A stretch of DNA of 64,000 nt. Source: Inia geoffrensis. Its lineage: Eukaryota > Chordata > Mammalia > Artiodactyla > Iniidae. Made by a program: the position numbers and the translations under genes. The notes under the pieces were generated by a model. It ran no database searches and had not been told where the DNA came from. It saw nothing but the letters and a program-made list of their open reading frames with translations. The DNA lies in NCBI GenBank assembly GCA_036417435.1, contig CM070905.1:69023092-69087091 (forward strand). The letters are read 5' to 3'. Positions 13,640-24,369 of the stretch are shown here, one piece after another (position 1 is the stretch's first letter; each line of letters opens with the position of its first letter).

Positions 13640-13830
13640 TAAAAATACCTCTGTTTTTAATCTTTTTATAGTTTACAGTGCATTTTTACATACATTATGC
13701 TATTTTTGTTTTCTCCAAAATATAGGCAGTGAGGGTATTCTCATGTAGCCAAAAAATGATTCCCCAGGTGGTAATGCCTGAATCAGAATCCAGATTCTAA
13801 ACCCTGGTCCAGTGCTCTTGTGCTTCAGGA
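13640..13830 (-). repeat. Possible MIR fragment, antisense
   Basis: A weak antisense MIR pattern: CATTATGCTATTTTTG, then GCAGTGAGGGTATTCTC and a late CAGATTCTAAACCCTGG with CAGTGCTCTTGTG. The central part is missing or eroded. Confidence 0.4.
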
Positions 13831-14281
13831 ATATTTCGAATATTTAGAAAGGACAAAATAACTGAAGTTAACTGTACATTGCAAACCCCCTAAACTCAAG
13901 TTATCAGGGTATTCTTTAATTGAAGAAGAGCATGTTGAAATTGCTATAAAGTCTGCTTTCCCCAACACATTTAATTCTAGCTTCTGAAATACTTTTAGTT
14001 GTTGAAGAATTTATTTGTGACAAACCATTTCCTACTTAAATTTTAGATCAATTATATACCATTTGATGGACATCTTATACAGAACACTTTGGATACAATT
14101 AATTAACTTACATTAATTAATTCTAGAAGAATCAGTTTACCTGTTTAAATGTGAGACACTGACAAAATTCAAAGATTATTACAGAAAAGAATAGAGCACA
14201 GCTATAACAGAGGGAGCTTATTTTCATCTTCAAAGTGACAGATAACTTTTTCACACTCTATTTAAAATGAGCACCACTTAC

Positions 14282-14398
14282 AGCTTTATCTGTATAGGTC
14301 TCTTCATAAAATGTTAGTATCAGAGCAAACTGTACAACTGCATATGTCTTTAATAGCCGAGATGCTGCTGATGAGAAGGGAACTTCGTCCCCCTTGAC
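14282..14398 (-). CDS. AGMO: AGMO internal exon after the hydroxylase domain
   Basis: This 117-bp exon (39 codons, phase 0 at both ends) has acceptor TTATCTTCCTAG and donor GTAAGT. It begins VKGDEVPFSSAASRLLK, a hydrophilic loop with a serine/alanine run, then enters a hydrophobic segment TYAVVQFALILTFYEE and ends TDKA. The loop with its short Ser-rich stretch followed by VVQFAL...FYEET is a clear match to the part of alkylglycerol monooxygenase just after the catalytic domain, where the C-terminal membrane helices begin. The frame is open throughout. Substitutions relative to the remembered human protein are concentrated in the loop (for example a Ser run changed to SSAAS) and look tolerated. 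Confidence 0.95.
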
Positions 14399-15860
14399 CT
14401 AGGAAGATAAGAAAGAAGCCTTTCCATTATATTGTTCCCTTATCTCTCTCATTGAAATCCACACTAAGAGGAGAAATGCAAAACGAAATGAAAGGTTTTA
14501 CTATCTTTTTTAATCCTAGAAATGACTCTAACGTTTATTACTTTGGATAGAAAAAATATAAAAATTAGGAGACTTGTTTTTCATTTCAGAAGCATTATGA
14601 TTCTGATCTACTCTGCTTTATATCGAGCACTGTAAGAATTGATACTGATGATTAACATAAACAAAATGAACCTGTAATACGAAATATGAAAATATGTCCA
14701 TGATTATACATCAAAGTATAGCAAAAGAGAAAATGGAAGGTGATTTGGAATAGTGTAGATAGTCATGCTTCAAAGGCAAATGCTGTCTTATTGAAAACAG
14801 CTTTCCCAAACTACAGTTTCCCAGAAATAATATAATCCTATCCTTATAATGCAGATTTAGGCATCAATATGATTTTAAAACATTCACTTTGAATTATCTA
14901 TTGCAAAAAAAGGAAAATAATAAATGAACCGTAGCTGACTAGACTCTCTGGAGCTGAAATAAGCAAACTATTTTCACCTATATCAAGTTAGATCATTGTT
15001 ATATAACTAACTGTGAACATAACCAAGTGTCTGGAAATTCCAACACAGCAGCTTTCATAAGTGGATGATAAAATATCCTTATTCAGATCAGGATTTTTGA
15101 AAAATAACAATATTCAAATAAAACATATTTCATTTTCTTGAATACTGGCTAATTTTTATACTCATAATTATCTTTGAAATCAACAGTAGCTTATTGTTTC
15201 TATATTACTAGCAATGACAGTTATTTTGATAAGCAATCTCAATACATATCCTAAATGATTGGAAAGAAATTCCTTTTCCTCCATTTCATAAGAGAAATTC
15301 CATATTGAAACTGAATTTTTCATTTGATTTTCAGTGTTTTAAACCTCTACCTTGTTCATTTTTAGTTTTTCATGGGATTTCTGTATTTAATGCTACTACG
15401 CCACTATGGAATGAATAAAGTTGTAATCTAATCTAATAACCACATCATTTCAGTATGACTTTAGACCTTTTATTCTGGAGACCTCAGTTTTTCATGGACA
15501 AAATGAAGGCTCGACTGAATCTTCTCTAAGGCTCTCTGTGATGGATCCATAAGTGTCTGTGTGGTTTCTGCACTACACAAAGGCTCTTGGCTGTGGGTTT
15601 GAGCCAAGAAAACCAGCCTCTGCTGCTCTGCCCCAAACCATGCTCCCTAGTAAGAGGCGGTATCAGCCTGGGAGAGGGCACCCCTCTTAATGGCCCCTAG
15701 GTGGTGTCCACTTATTAATTTACACATTACAGGGCTGTAACTGCCTAAGGGAACATCTTTTTTCACATTTGCATGAAGTCAGCATGTATTACAGGCTGGC
15801 TGTAGACCTGACAGTATGAAATTAATCTTTGCCATCATCGAATTCATGAACTTTATTTAC
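14399..15860 (-). other. AGMO: AGMO intron of 1.46 kb
   Basis: This intron separates the exons at 15861-15995 and 14282-14398. I see no recognisable repeat and no RNA gene. The stretch at about 15480-15830 is less AT-rich than its surroundings and unexplained, but it has no open frame of note. Confidence 0.8.
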
Positions 15861-15995
15861 CTCTGGAATTTCTTCATTCAGTCCAAGTCTTGGTTTACCT
15901 AGACCCCATCCTGGTCCTTTAAATATGACAGAAAACTTATTGAAGAATCCAGGTGTGGCCCAGAATGTAGTCCATATGGTAAGTAAATGGTGAGA
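15861..15995 (-). CDS. AGMO: AGMO internal exon following the histidine-box region
   Basis: This is the most distinctive AGMO exon in the window: 135 bp, 45 codons, phase 0 at both ends, acceptor ATTCTTCTAG, donor GTAAAT after GAG. It opens SHHLLTIWTTFWATPGFF, continues NKFSVIFKGPGWGLGKPRLG and ends LNEEIPE. The tract KGPGWGxGKPRLG is characteristic of alkylglycerol monooxygenase. The first residue is Ser where I remember Phe in human (Q-FHHL). A read-through past the donor meets a stop after 13 codons, which supports the splice site. The reading frame is intact. Confidence 0.97.
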
Positions 15996-17141
15996 CTAGA
16001 AGAATAAAAATATAGTCTATTTAAGGTAAGAAAAGACCATAACAAAAAAGATTAAATACATGAAATCATGGATTTTATTTTACTGTTTAATGTAACTTAC
16101 AAATTATTCTTTAATATATAGGTTATGTATAATTTGCATATTGATTAATATGCAATTGCATTATAAATTGAAATTCATTCTATGCATTCTGCATACCTTT
16201 ACATTTAAATGTGTTCTTGTCAATATTTCTGAAGCTCCACAAAATTATAAGCAGGAAATTTAATAATAGGGCAATTGTTTAGAAAATCAGCAAAGAATAA
16301 AAAGTGAGTTCAGAGAATTTGCTTCCAATGGATTTAACTAGCAGCCTGTGCACTCAACAGCCACATCGAATGACATCTTTTTTAGACTCACTAAATGGTT
16401 TTTAAAGTTGAACATGGAACCATACAAATATTGCATATCTGTTATATATTTTTAAAATAATCTTTTATTTAATGTATTGAATTACAGACAAACACCTCAT
16501 TTTAAGAAAAAAATGTTCAAAACCATTTCTGATGGTAGACCTCTGAGGATCAAATAGATAGACCACATTCTGTAATAGGAAAAGTTTGCTGAGTCAGAAG
16601 TTTACCTTGAGGCTTATAGCAGGAATTCACATTCTTTAAATAACACACATTTGATATGTATAAAGTTAAAAGTATGCCCACACATGACAAGGACTCAACA
16701 AATACTGGCTATTAGGATAAATAGCTACATATATCATATATGTTATAAAATGTATCATAGGATTAAAAATAATCCTAGATATTGGGCATCAGCTGTTGAC
16801 TCTTGAAATGAGTTCTATTATACATGCAGTGATAAATTAATGTAGAAAGAAGTTATGGCTCTATCAGAATTTGTGGTCTCATTGGTATTTTCACTATCTC
16901 TTACAGAATTTAAACTGCTAGCATTATAAAAATTGTTTTTAAAATTACTTGAAATATTATAATAAGGAATCTGAAGCAATTAAGCAACAACGTAGGATTT
17001 AGCTGAGCAGATTTTAAAGAAAAAGGAAATGTTAGATGGAAACTTATCCTGAGGCTTTGCAATAATAATAACACAGAAAATTAATGTTACAACATGCATT
17101 AATATATTTATCTGTTTTATTATTTTAAAAACTGAGTACAA

Positions 17142-17545
17142 GACTTCCCTGGTGGCAGAGTGGTTAAGAATCCACCTGCCAATGCAGGGAACACAGGTTT
17201 GATCCCTGGTCTGGGAAGATCTCACATGCCACAGAGCAACTAAGCCCATGAGTCACAACTACTGAAGGCCGCGCGCCCTAGAACCCACATGCCACAACTA
17301 CCGAGCCCATGTGCCACAACTACTGAAGCCCATGCGCTCTAGGGCCTGCATGTCACAACTACTGAGCCCACGTGCTGCAACTACTGAAGCCTGTGTGCCT
17401 AGAGCCCGTGCTCTGCAACAAGAGAAGCCACCGCAATGAGAAGCCCGCGCACCACAGTGAAGAGTAGCCCCCACTCGATACAACTAGAGAAAGCCCGCGC
17501 GCAGCAACGAAGACACAACACCACCAAAAAAAAAAAAAAAAAAAA
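17142..17545 (+). mobile_element. Long CHR-type SINE with extra internal repeat units
   Basis: The head GACTTCCCTGGTGGCAGAG with a tRNA-like B box (GGTTTGATCCC) is followed by a body in which CACAACTACTGA(A/G)GCCC-type units recur about five times between 17226 and 17395, then the standard tail region (GAGAAGCCACCGCAATGAG) and poly(A). The related copy at 37810 has fewer of these units. I could not define a clean target duplication. It is in AGMO intronic DNA, antisense to the gene. Confidence 0.88.
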
Positions 17546-18127
17546 CCTGACTGAAATTTTACTGCTATCATTCTAGACACAAACCATGAGAATACAGGGC
17601 TTTTAAATAAGGAGTACTTTCTCACTTACTTGTTTTCCAATGCCCTGAAACTCTTGGACTCCAAAGGAAAGCAAAATGAATGGTCTATACCTAGTATTAA
17701 AGGGGAAAAAAGCCTCTCCGTCTAACAGGGGCCATCCTAAGGTGCTTTTGATGCCTCTGAAGGGAGGGTGAGAAATTTAGCTAATATAAAGGAATACAAG
17801 TGAAAGTAAATACGTGATTTTGTAGGTTTAGGAACTCCTAATTATTACAACTTGCTGATTTGCTATTTCTTACAATATAAGTGAGTATGTAGAAGACTAA
17901 AACTTAGACACAGTTGTGACAACTATTATGCTAAAGACAGTGTTTACATGAGGGCAGATTAAGCAGCAGCTCATAAAGACCTGTGATTGAATATTGTGTC
18001 TCCAAATCCTAATCATCCAACTCCTTGTGCAGCTCATGTGATGCAGTTTTCAACTTCTTATTGTATCTCGAATATGAACCCCTTTTCCTCCATGTGTGTA
18101 CACTCCCAAAGCCTTGCTAGCTAAAGG

Positions 18128-18270
18128 ATTGCCATGAACCAGCAGTGTCGGCATCTCCTGGGAGCTTGTTAGAAACACAGTATCTTGGCCAGATTTCAGA
18201 CCTACTGAACCCTACTTTAATAAGATCCTCCCATGATTCATACGCACATTAAGTTTGAAAGGCTCTCTCC
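18128..18270 (+). mobile_element. MER5A-like DNA transposon (hAT-Charlie)
   Basis: Recognised by AACCAGCAGTGTCGGCATCT, GGGAGCTTGTTAGAAA, CAGACCTACTGAACCC and ATACGCACATTAAGTTTGA, in the order of the MER5A consensus. It is an old non-coding fossil. Confidence 0.7.
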
Positions 18271-18654
18271 TAGAGGGCAGAGACCAAGCTGTATTTCCTT
18301 CTTAATGTATACATTATGAAGACAAGACCATGCCCAGTGAAGAAGTGCCTCTCAATGTATTATCTTGAAACTGATTTCAGTTCTATAAAGAAGGTACCTA
18401 GAAATGTTTATTATTAAGGAAGTACCTGGAAATATTTGTTAGTATTCTCCTGAAAAAAATCTATCATATGCTTGCTAATGCCTAATCAAAAGAGAGAGAG
18501 AACCAAAGACAGAGAGAGAAATGCCACTAGTTGAGAAGAAAGAAGAGAAATAATCAACTTTTCTCTTCTGAACAGCGACATAAAAATGCCTTTCACTTGA
18601 AAATTGAGTTAATCAAGTTTGGGGCTTGGCCTTCAACCCACCCTACTTAGGTTA

Positions 18655-18835
18655 GCATCTGACAAACTGTATATAGTCGGGTGAATTATTTAAATCCTGA
18701 GAACCTCAGTTTCATCCACCAAAAAAGTGAGGCTAAAAAGAATCACTACCTTATAAGGTTTTAGTAACGGTTAAATTAAACATGTGTGCTGTTAGCAATG
18801 TCCTGCACATAGTAAAAGTTCAATAAATGTCCATT
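18655..18835 (+). repeat. MIR SINE fragment, sense
   Basis: MIR phrases in order: GAACCTCAGTTTCATC, then ATCACTACCTTATAAGGTT, then GTAACGGTTAAATTAAAC and CCTGCACATAGTAAAAGTTC, ending CAATAAATG. Confidence 0.75.
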
Positions 18836-19648
18836 TATTTTGTTACTTTAACTTTCCTTAAAAACCTTGAAGAAGTAGCTTTGAAAAGCAGACCCAACAT
18901 GAACCTGTACTTTCTTCCCTTTCTGAATGCTGTACATCCAGTCCCCTGGACAGAGCTGTCACTGATTGACCTCTTCATTTTTTCAAGCATTTTTATCTTT
19001 TTCTCATTTACTAGTCCCGACCCCTGGGAGTGTCTGCGGTGCTCTGCTACTGACGGATCAGAGCTTCACAGACATTCCTCATTTCTCTAGTGCCAACCAT
19101 TGAGACCAGCGAACAACCAATACCACATGTCTGACAGAAAACTGGTCCAGGGCAACAAGTCTTAGCAGGTGAGGCAACATGCAAACCTAACCAACCCGTA
19201 ATAGCTCCTGACACCTCCGTCCAAGAAGAGGAGGGCAAAGGCCTCACCCTGAATTTCTAACCAGAGTCATGCAGGCTTGAAGCAAATATTTTTCTTACTC
19301 TGGGATCAGCCTTAATTATACATTTTACTACCGCTCCTTCTGAATACATGAATATATTTCAGGTCTATTCTGAGAAAGGGTATGTTTGCTAAAGAGCTAT
19401 TTCTTTTGATTCTAGGTAACAGACATATTTTAAAATTCTTACAATGAATTGTTTTCAAATGTATTCTGCCCAATTTGATTCAAGGCTTTGAGTGCCAGAG
19501 TTATTTCTAAATTCTTTTACAGTTAAAATATATATATTTTAAGGCTAGTGTAATGTACTTCCACCTTTCAACAGCTGATTTCTTTTTCAAATATAAAATT
19601 TATAAAAGGATGGAATCAATTCAGAAGAAATAAAACCAAGTACATTAC

Positions 19649-19728
19649 CTGCACCTTGAAAGGTTCAAATGAATTAATGGGATGTGTTAGACCATATACA
19701 ACTTTTTCCTTTTCTGCCTCAAATGTTC
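19649..19728 (-). CDS. AGMO: AGMO internal exon (short-intron pair)
   Basis: This 80-bp exon has acceptor TTATCTTCCAG and donor GTAATG. Two bases complete the glycine codon begun in the previous exon, then 26 codons read TFEAEKEKVVYGLTHPINSF and EPFKVQ. FGTFEAE...VVYGLTHPI is diagnostic for alkylglycerol monooxygenase and related fatty-acid-hydroxylase-superfamily proteins. It lies after the third histidine box and still belongs to the hydroxylase domain. Only 90 bp separate it from the upstream exon. The frame is intact. Confidence 0.96.
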
Positions 19729-19818
19729 CTGGAAGATAAACAAGAACGATATGATTTTTGACTTTCTGTGAATGGAGTAGCTAATTTAATTTTTTAAATG
19801 CTCATAGTTGTTACTTAC

Positions 19819-19884
19819 CAAAAATTCTATCCCATATAATAAGAGTTCCGGCAAAATTTTTGTCTACGCAATAACGATTTCTAC
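19819..19884 (-). CDS. AGMO: AGMO internal exon immediately after the third histidine box
   Basis: This 66-bp exon has acceptor TTTGTCTCATAG and donor GTAAGT. Its first two bases finish the Gly codon of HHG, and it reads RNRYCVDKNFAGTLIIWD then RIF plus one base of the next Gly codon. The pattern R-N-x-Y-C-x-D-K-N-x-x-G-x-L-I-I-W-D is the conserved continuation of the metal-binding HHxxHH segment in this superfamily. No frame break is seen. Confidence 0.96.
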
Positions 19885-20066
19885 CTATGAGACAAAATAA
19901 TTTAAAAAAATTTTTTGAAAACGTAAGTTATACTTTTTGAAACAATGATATTCCTAAAAATATCTTTTCACTGACAACACTAGACTTTATTTGCTAGTAA
20001 ACTGAGTATTTATTTTCCAATTGATTTTACTAAAAAGAGCAAAGACTTCCTTAAAGCCATAGATAT

Positions 20067-20143
20067 TTAGAATTATCCCAGATTTTAAAAAAAAAGCATC
20101 GTTCACAATTTTTCTGGTCTTTAAAAATCTGGGATAATTCTAA
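20067..20143. repeat. Perfect 20-bp inverted repeat
   Basis: The arms are 20067-20086 (TTAGAATTATCCCAGATTTT) and 20124-20143, its exact reverse complement, with a 37-base spacer. On the AGMO pre-mRNA this would form a stem-loop about 180 bases upstream of the acceptor of the exon at 19819-19884. Confidence 0.95.
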
Positions 20144-20714
20144 GTAATTCTTTTTTTTTTAGGACTATTAAAGAGTAATAATTAAAAATTAAATGGTCCA
20201 GAACAAAAGGCAATATGAAATAAGATAAATATCAATAATATATGCATTTTTTTTTGATGTGATCTTTACACCTTTTCACCGCCTCTTTTCCAGGAAGAAA
20301 ATTTTCCAGTTACAGTAAGACTTTCCCATTTTTTTCATCACAAAAGACATAAGTAAAAATTAAGTTACCTTTGATTATATTCATTGACTCAAAACATACA
20401 TGATACTTCAATGCCCCAAATACTTAAATAATAATCTAAATTTAAATAGTTGGACATAGTTTCCTAACTTAAAAAAATTAAATAAACACAATCATATCCA
20501 CATGATTGTAAATCAAAGGAAAAAGAATATTAATCCACCAAGCCACTACTCCAATATATTCAACTGTCTCCACGTGTCCTCATTTCTTTGCACATCTTCT
20601 ATACATGCAAATGTACACATGAACGTAAAGGTACAAGGAAAATTCTCCCCTGGTACATAAGTAGAGTGGGGCTGGCTACACAGATCCACCATTCATTGCC
20701 ACACGTAGGCTAAA

Positions 20715-20939
20715 CAGTGGCTCCCAGTTGGGTGAGGGAGCACTTTGAACCTCGGGGAATATATGGCAATGTCTGGAGACACTGTCAAGAGTCATAACTG
20801 GGAGGGGATACTATTAGCATCTAATACGTAGAGACCAACATCTTATCATACACAGGGCAGCCCGCACGCTCACCCCGCATTCCCAAGTGAAGAACTATCT
20901 GGTCCAAAATGTTAATAGTGCAGAGGCTGAGAATGCCTG
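20715..20939 (+). mobile_element. MER20-like DNA transposon (hAT-Charlie)
   Basis: Recognisable words in MER20 order are CAGTGGCTCCCAGTTG, GGCAATGTCTGGAGACA, ACTGGGAGGGGATACTA, CACAGGGCAGCCC, and TATCTGGTCCAAAATG, ending in GAGGCTGAGAATGCCTG. A second copy lies at 27034. The long minus-strand frame across it is chance. Confidence 0.8.
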
Positions 20940-22095
20940 ATATAAAGCAACATGCATGCGAAGGTGCTCTAAGGCCAAACAGGAAACTAGCAACTATTTC
21001 TTCTTCAATGTGGACATGTTTTTCTCCAGTCCTTGTGTTTCCTTTAATATGGAGGGAACAGCAAGAGCATAATGCTCTTGACCTCTGCACCAACTCAGTA
21101 ATAATTCCCTGGGGTGGAGGTATGACTGTGGAGTTTGGAAGGGGAAACTGCACATGTGCAGCAGGACCCCACCCTCTCCCCACCTGGAGGAGCTTGTGCT
21201 TCTGCTCTGCTCCCTGCCCCAGGGAAAGGGACCTGCCCACCTTGGGAAGGCAGGCCTGACGTGTGCCAGTACTACTGCCTGTGATGCCTGGAAACTTATA
21301 AAAACAGAACAATAATATTTATTATTTTCTTACTAGCTTCCTTCTCTCAAAATGGCATTTGTGAGATTTATTCATGCCATTACATGTTATAATAGTTTGG
21401 ACATTTTCATTGCGATGTAGTTCTCCATTACATGAATAGTCTACAATGTATCTGTTCTATTGCTGACAAACATGAGAATTATATCTTTTTTTCCTATTAC
21501 CTAATACAAATAATGCCAATATGCACACTCTTGTACAGGTGTTTTGGTGAGCAAATGTAAATACTTCTGTTATTTCTTAAGCTAGTGTCTTTAAACCTTA
21601 GGCACTAGTCACATGGGATTTTTTTCTTTGTCAGGAAAAAGCAGTGTATGTTGAGTTTGTTCATAGAATTTAGGCAGGGAAGTGAAGTGTTGTTTATTAG
21701 GCTTTCCTTAAATACCAACAGTTTTTAAGACCAAGACACTCTGACTGTACACAGGAATGACCCTCAGCATGGGCTCAAGGAGTAACTTTCAACAAGCTCC
21801 TCACACTATGAAGTGTGTACCCCCTCAGCTGGTTAACTCCCTTTTCCATTACATCTGAGGAGAGCTAAGCAAAAAGGAAATTCAAAAGTCAGCTATGGAG
21901 AGGGTTTTGTCTTGTTTTGTTTTCCTCCAGTCCCTTCTTCATAGATGAGGTTTGTCCAGGTACAAAGGAAGAAGCAAATGCCTATTTGCAGTGTGTGGTG
22001 ACTAGGTTGGGTAATTGTGCCGAAGGGATACAAACTAATAATGTCATTTCTCAAGAAATGAGGAAGGAATGAAAGAAGAGATCGAATTTCCTCAC

Positions 22096-22162
22096 CATGA
22101 TGAACCCTATGATGGCTAGGAGTATTAAGAATTAGTTCCAAAGGACCAAGGTTATTGATGAC
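22096..22162 (-). CDS. AGMO: AGMO internal exon with the third histidine box (HHRVHH)
   Basis: This 67-bp exon has acceptor TTCTTTTAAACAG and donor GTGAGG. It reads VINNLGPLELILNTPSHHRV followed by HH and the first base of a Gly codon. HHRVHH is the third histidine cluster of the fatty acid hydroxylase superfamily, whose histidines bind the catalytic iron. The first two clusters should lie in upstream exons beyond the window. A frame starting at the in-exon context and running past the donor is an artefact of unspliced reading. All motif histidines are present. Confidence 0.97.
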
Positions 22163-22349
22163 CTGTTTAAAAGAAAAGGAACATAGTTATTAAATTATAT
22201 ATGATATTTAAGTACTCACATTAAAATCCCATATGGGTTAAGAAATATTGCTAGTTCCATGGTTGGCATCAGAGTCCGAAGAAGGTTCTTTATCTTCTGC
22301 TGTTCATATAAAGATAACAATGAGCTCATCACGATATTCTAAGAGACAA

Positions 22350-22560
22350 TATAGTATAGTAGTGAGGTTAAGAGTAGTGAACTGACTGCCTCAGTTCAGT
22401 CCCTGAATCCTCTATTTATTATTATGTGGTATTGGGGAAATTACTTAAGCTTTTTATAAGTCAGATTCCTTATCTTTAAAATGGAAACAATAGTATCTAC
22501 ATAATAATGTTCTGAGGATTACAAATGTTACTGTATTTAGATGCTACTATTGCCAAGGCA
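22350..22560 (+). repeat. MIR SINE fragment, sense
   Basis: A near full-length MIR: ATAGTATAGTAGTGAGGTTA at the tRNA-like head, AATTACTTAAGC, TTATCTTTAAAATGGAAAC, and GAGGATTACAAATGTTACTG near the 3' end. Confidence 0.78.
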
Positions 22561-23663
22561 TACTTCTTTAAGTTTCAGGTCATTTTATGTTCTTCGCCCA
22601 TCAGCTATGTCTTTGATGACTTATGTTAACAGAGCATAACTAGGCGAAGGGAAACCCAGTATTATATTTGTTTTCTGGAGTTGGTTCCACCCAATAATCA
22701 GTCATGCAGTAACTTAGTATTGCAGTTGCATTACGGTGATCCTTGCTTATTCAAATAGACTCCTAAATGTTCTCTTACTGTAGATGCCCCATCTTCCAGT
22801 CCATTTCTGAGGCGCGATTCAAAGTCAAATATGTAAAGGGGCTTTTTTGGAATTAAAGACCCTTTAAAATCGCGTCTATTATTCTCTAATGTTCTCTCTC
22901 AACATTTCTCAGTAAGTACCCCCTATGCCAGAGTCTGCACACTCTAAAGAGTGTAGAAATCAGGTAGTTACCATAAATTAGAACAGGAGGCCATATTTAA
23001 GATATCCATTATGTCATACAGTTAATATTGGACAATGTGGGAATGCTTTTCATCTCAGTTACATTATTCTTTCTTCCACCAACCATGGCAGATAACAGTC
23101 TTTTACTTTTCTTTAATCACAATCTAAACAGATCTCTTAGAGCCTATTTATGACAAAATCAATACATTGGTATTTTAAGAAATTACTCACCTTTAAAGTT
23201 AACTTCCATTTAAAGGATATGTAAGGAATAAAGTAATATGTTAAATGCTACTTAAGGGGAAAAATAGTCACTGAAATCGTAACGCTGACATGCATTTGGC
23301 AACAAGTCAGTGGTACGAGAAAAAACAGGGAGCTGGGACTGCTTCAGATGAAAAGATATTTAAGATATATAACAACCAAACGTATTGTGGGGACCTTGTT
23401 TAGATACTGATTTGAACAAACCAAATATAAAAGACACTTTATAGGCAATGAGAGAAAACTGATTATAAACATAGTATGACATGATAAAAATACTGTTTTA
23501 TTAGGAGTTATGATGGCATTGTCATTGCATGAGAAAATGTAATTGTTTTTTAAGAGTTGTATAACTAAAGTACACGTGACATGAGATCTAGGTTTTGCTT
23601 CATCATGTTTGGCAATGAAAAGGAAAAAGAAAAAAAGAATGATGAAAATGAATCAAAATCAGT

Positions 23664-23794
23664 GTTTTTATTGAAATATAGTTGATTTACAATGTTGTAT
23701 TCATTTCAGGTGTACAGCAAAGTGATTCAGTCATACATATCTATTATCTATTATTTTTCAGACTCTTTTCCATTATAGGTTATTACAAGATATC
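23664..23794 (-). mobile_element. 5'-truncated L1 3' end, antisense to window
   Basis: This starts with the T-rich complement of an L1 tail (TTTTTATTGAAATATAGTTG), then ATTTACAATGTTGTATTC, CAGGTGTACAGCAAAGTGAT and TTCCATTATAGGTTATTAC. It is the older cetartiodactyl L1 3'UTR type, distinct from the CAATAAAGATG type at 8.0, 27.4 and 51.9 kb. Confidence 0.85.
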
Positions 23795-24340
23795 ATAATG
23801 ATTTTTAAACTGAAGTTACGGAGCTAGAAACATTCATTCTGTTATTCTCTCTACTCTTCTGAATGTTTTAAAATTTTTAAGACAAACTTAAATAAAAGAA
23901 ATTACTACTCTAGTAATAACACAGTAATGCTCAGTCAGTTGAAAATATTAATATTGATAGAGCCCTACAGTCCCAAACATACATCTATGTTGTAACTCTT
24001 TATATAGCAGGGTTTAATCATTTTTTGGCAACCTCTGACACTGAAACACCCAATTTGCAATTGCTCTGCAGACGTGCACAGCCACAGGAGCCACACGGTC
24101 CTCAGCTTGTGGGGTCCTGCACGTTCCTGAGGGAGCAGCAGCAGCAGCACTGCCACATAACAATGTTGCATCTCTTCATAGGGCAGGTGTCACCATCATC
24201 TCCTTATTAGACTCACTGCACACCTTAAACAGTCCTTGCCTCCTTTCCTGCTGCCCAGCTTCTAAGGGGTTCTCGGTTTCCATTACGGTACAGGCATGCA
24301 AAGGATGCAAATGTTTGCAATGAAGAGGATATGTAATATG

Positions 24341-24369
24341 TTATCTCTCTCTCTCTCTCTCTCTCTCTC
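24341..24369 (+). repeat. (TC)n microsatellite
   Basis: About 14 uninterrupted CT dinucleotides, followed by a further pyrimidine-rich stretch to about 24400. Confidence 0.9.

Larger units (their letters stand above)
1495..14281 (-). other. AGMO: AGMO intron of 12.8 kb
   Basis: This intron lies between the exons at 14282-14398 and 1412-1494. It holds the listed MIR, SINE, L2 and L1 fragments. Between them, 5430-7080 and 8100-10900 show only AT-rich sequence I cannot classify. The stretch at about 10940-11940 contains ATAAATTC and related phrases seen at the ends of some old interspersed repeats, but I cannot name the family. No open reading frame in the intron resembles a known host protein. 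Confidence 0.85.
15996..19648 (-). other. AGMO: AGMO intron of 3.65 kb
   Basis: It lies between the exons at 19649-19728 and 15861-15995 and holds a long CHR SINE, a MER5A and a MIR. The sequence at 15998-17140 is AT-rich with nothing I can name. The sequence at about 18890-19260 is comparatively GC-rich and unclassified. Confidence 0.85.
19885..22095 (-). other. AGMO: AGMO intron of 2.2 kb
   Basis: It separates the exon that encodes the third histidine box from the next coding exon. It contains a perfect 20-bp inverted repeat close to the acceptor side and a MER20 element. At 21340-21570 there is weak similarity to antisense L1 ORF2 C-terminal sequence (ACAAATAATGCCAATATG). The stretch at 20945-21270 is GC-richer and unclassified. 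Confidence 0.8.

Noticed and set aside
20821..21312. 163-codon minus-strand ORF
   Set aside because: Half of it is a MER20 transposon, there are no conserved domains, and it crosses an AGMO intron with no splice context. Chance ORF.
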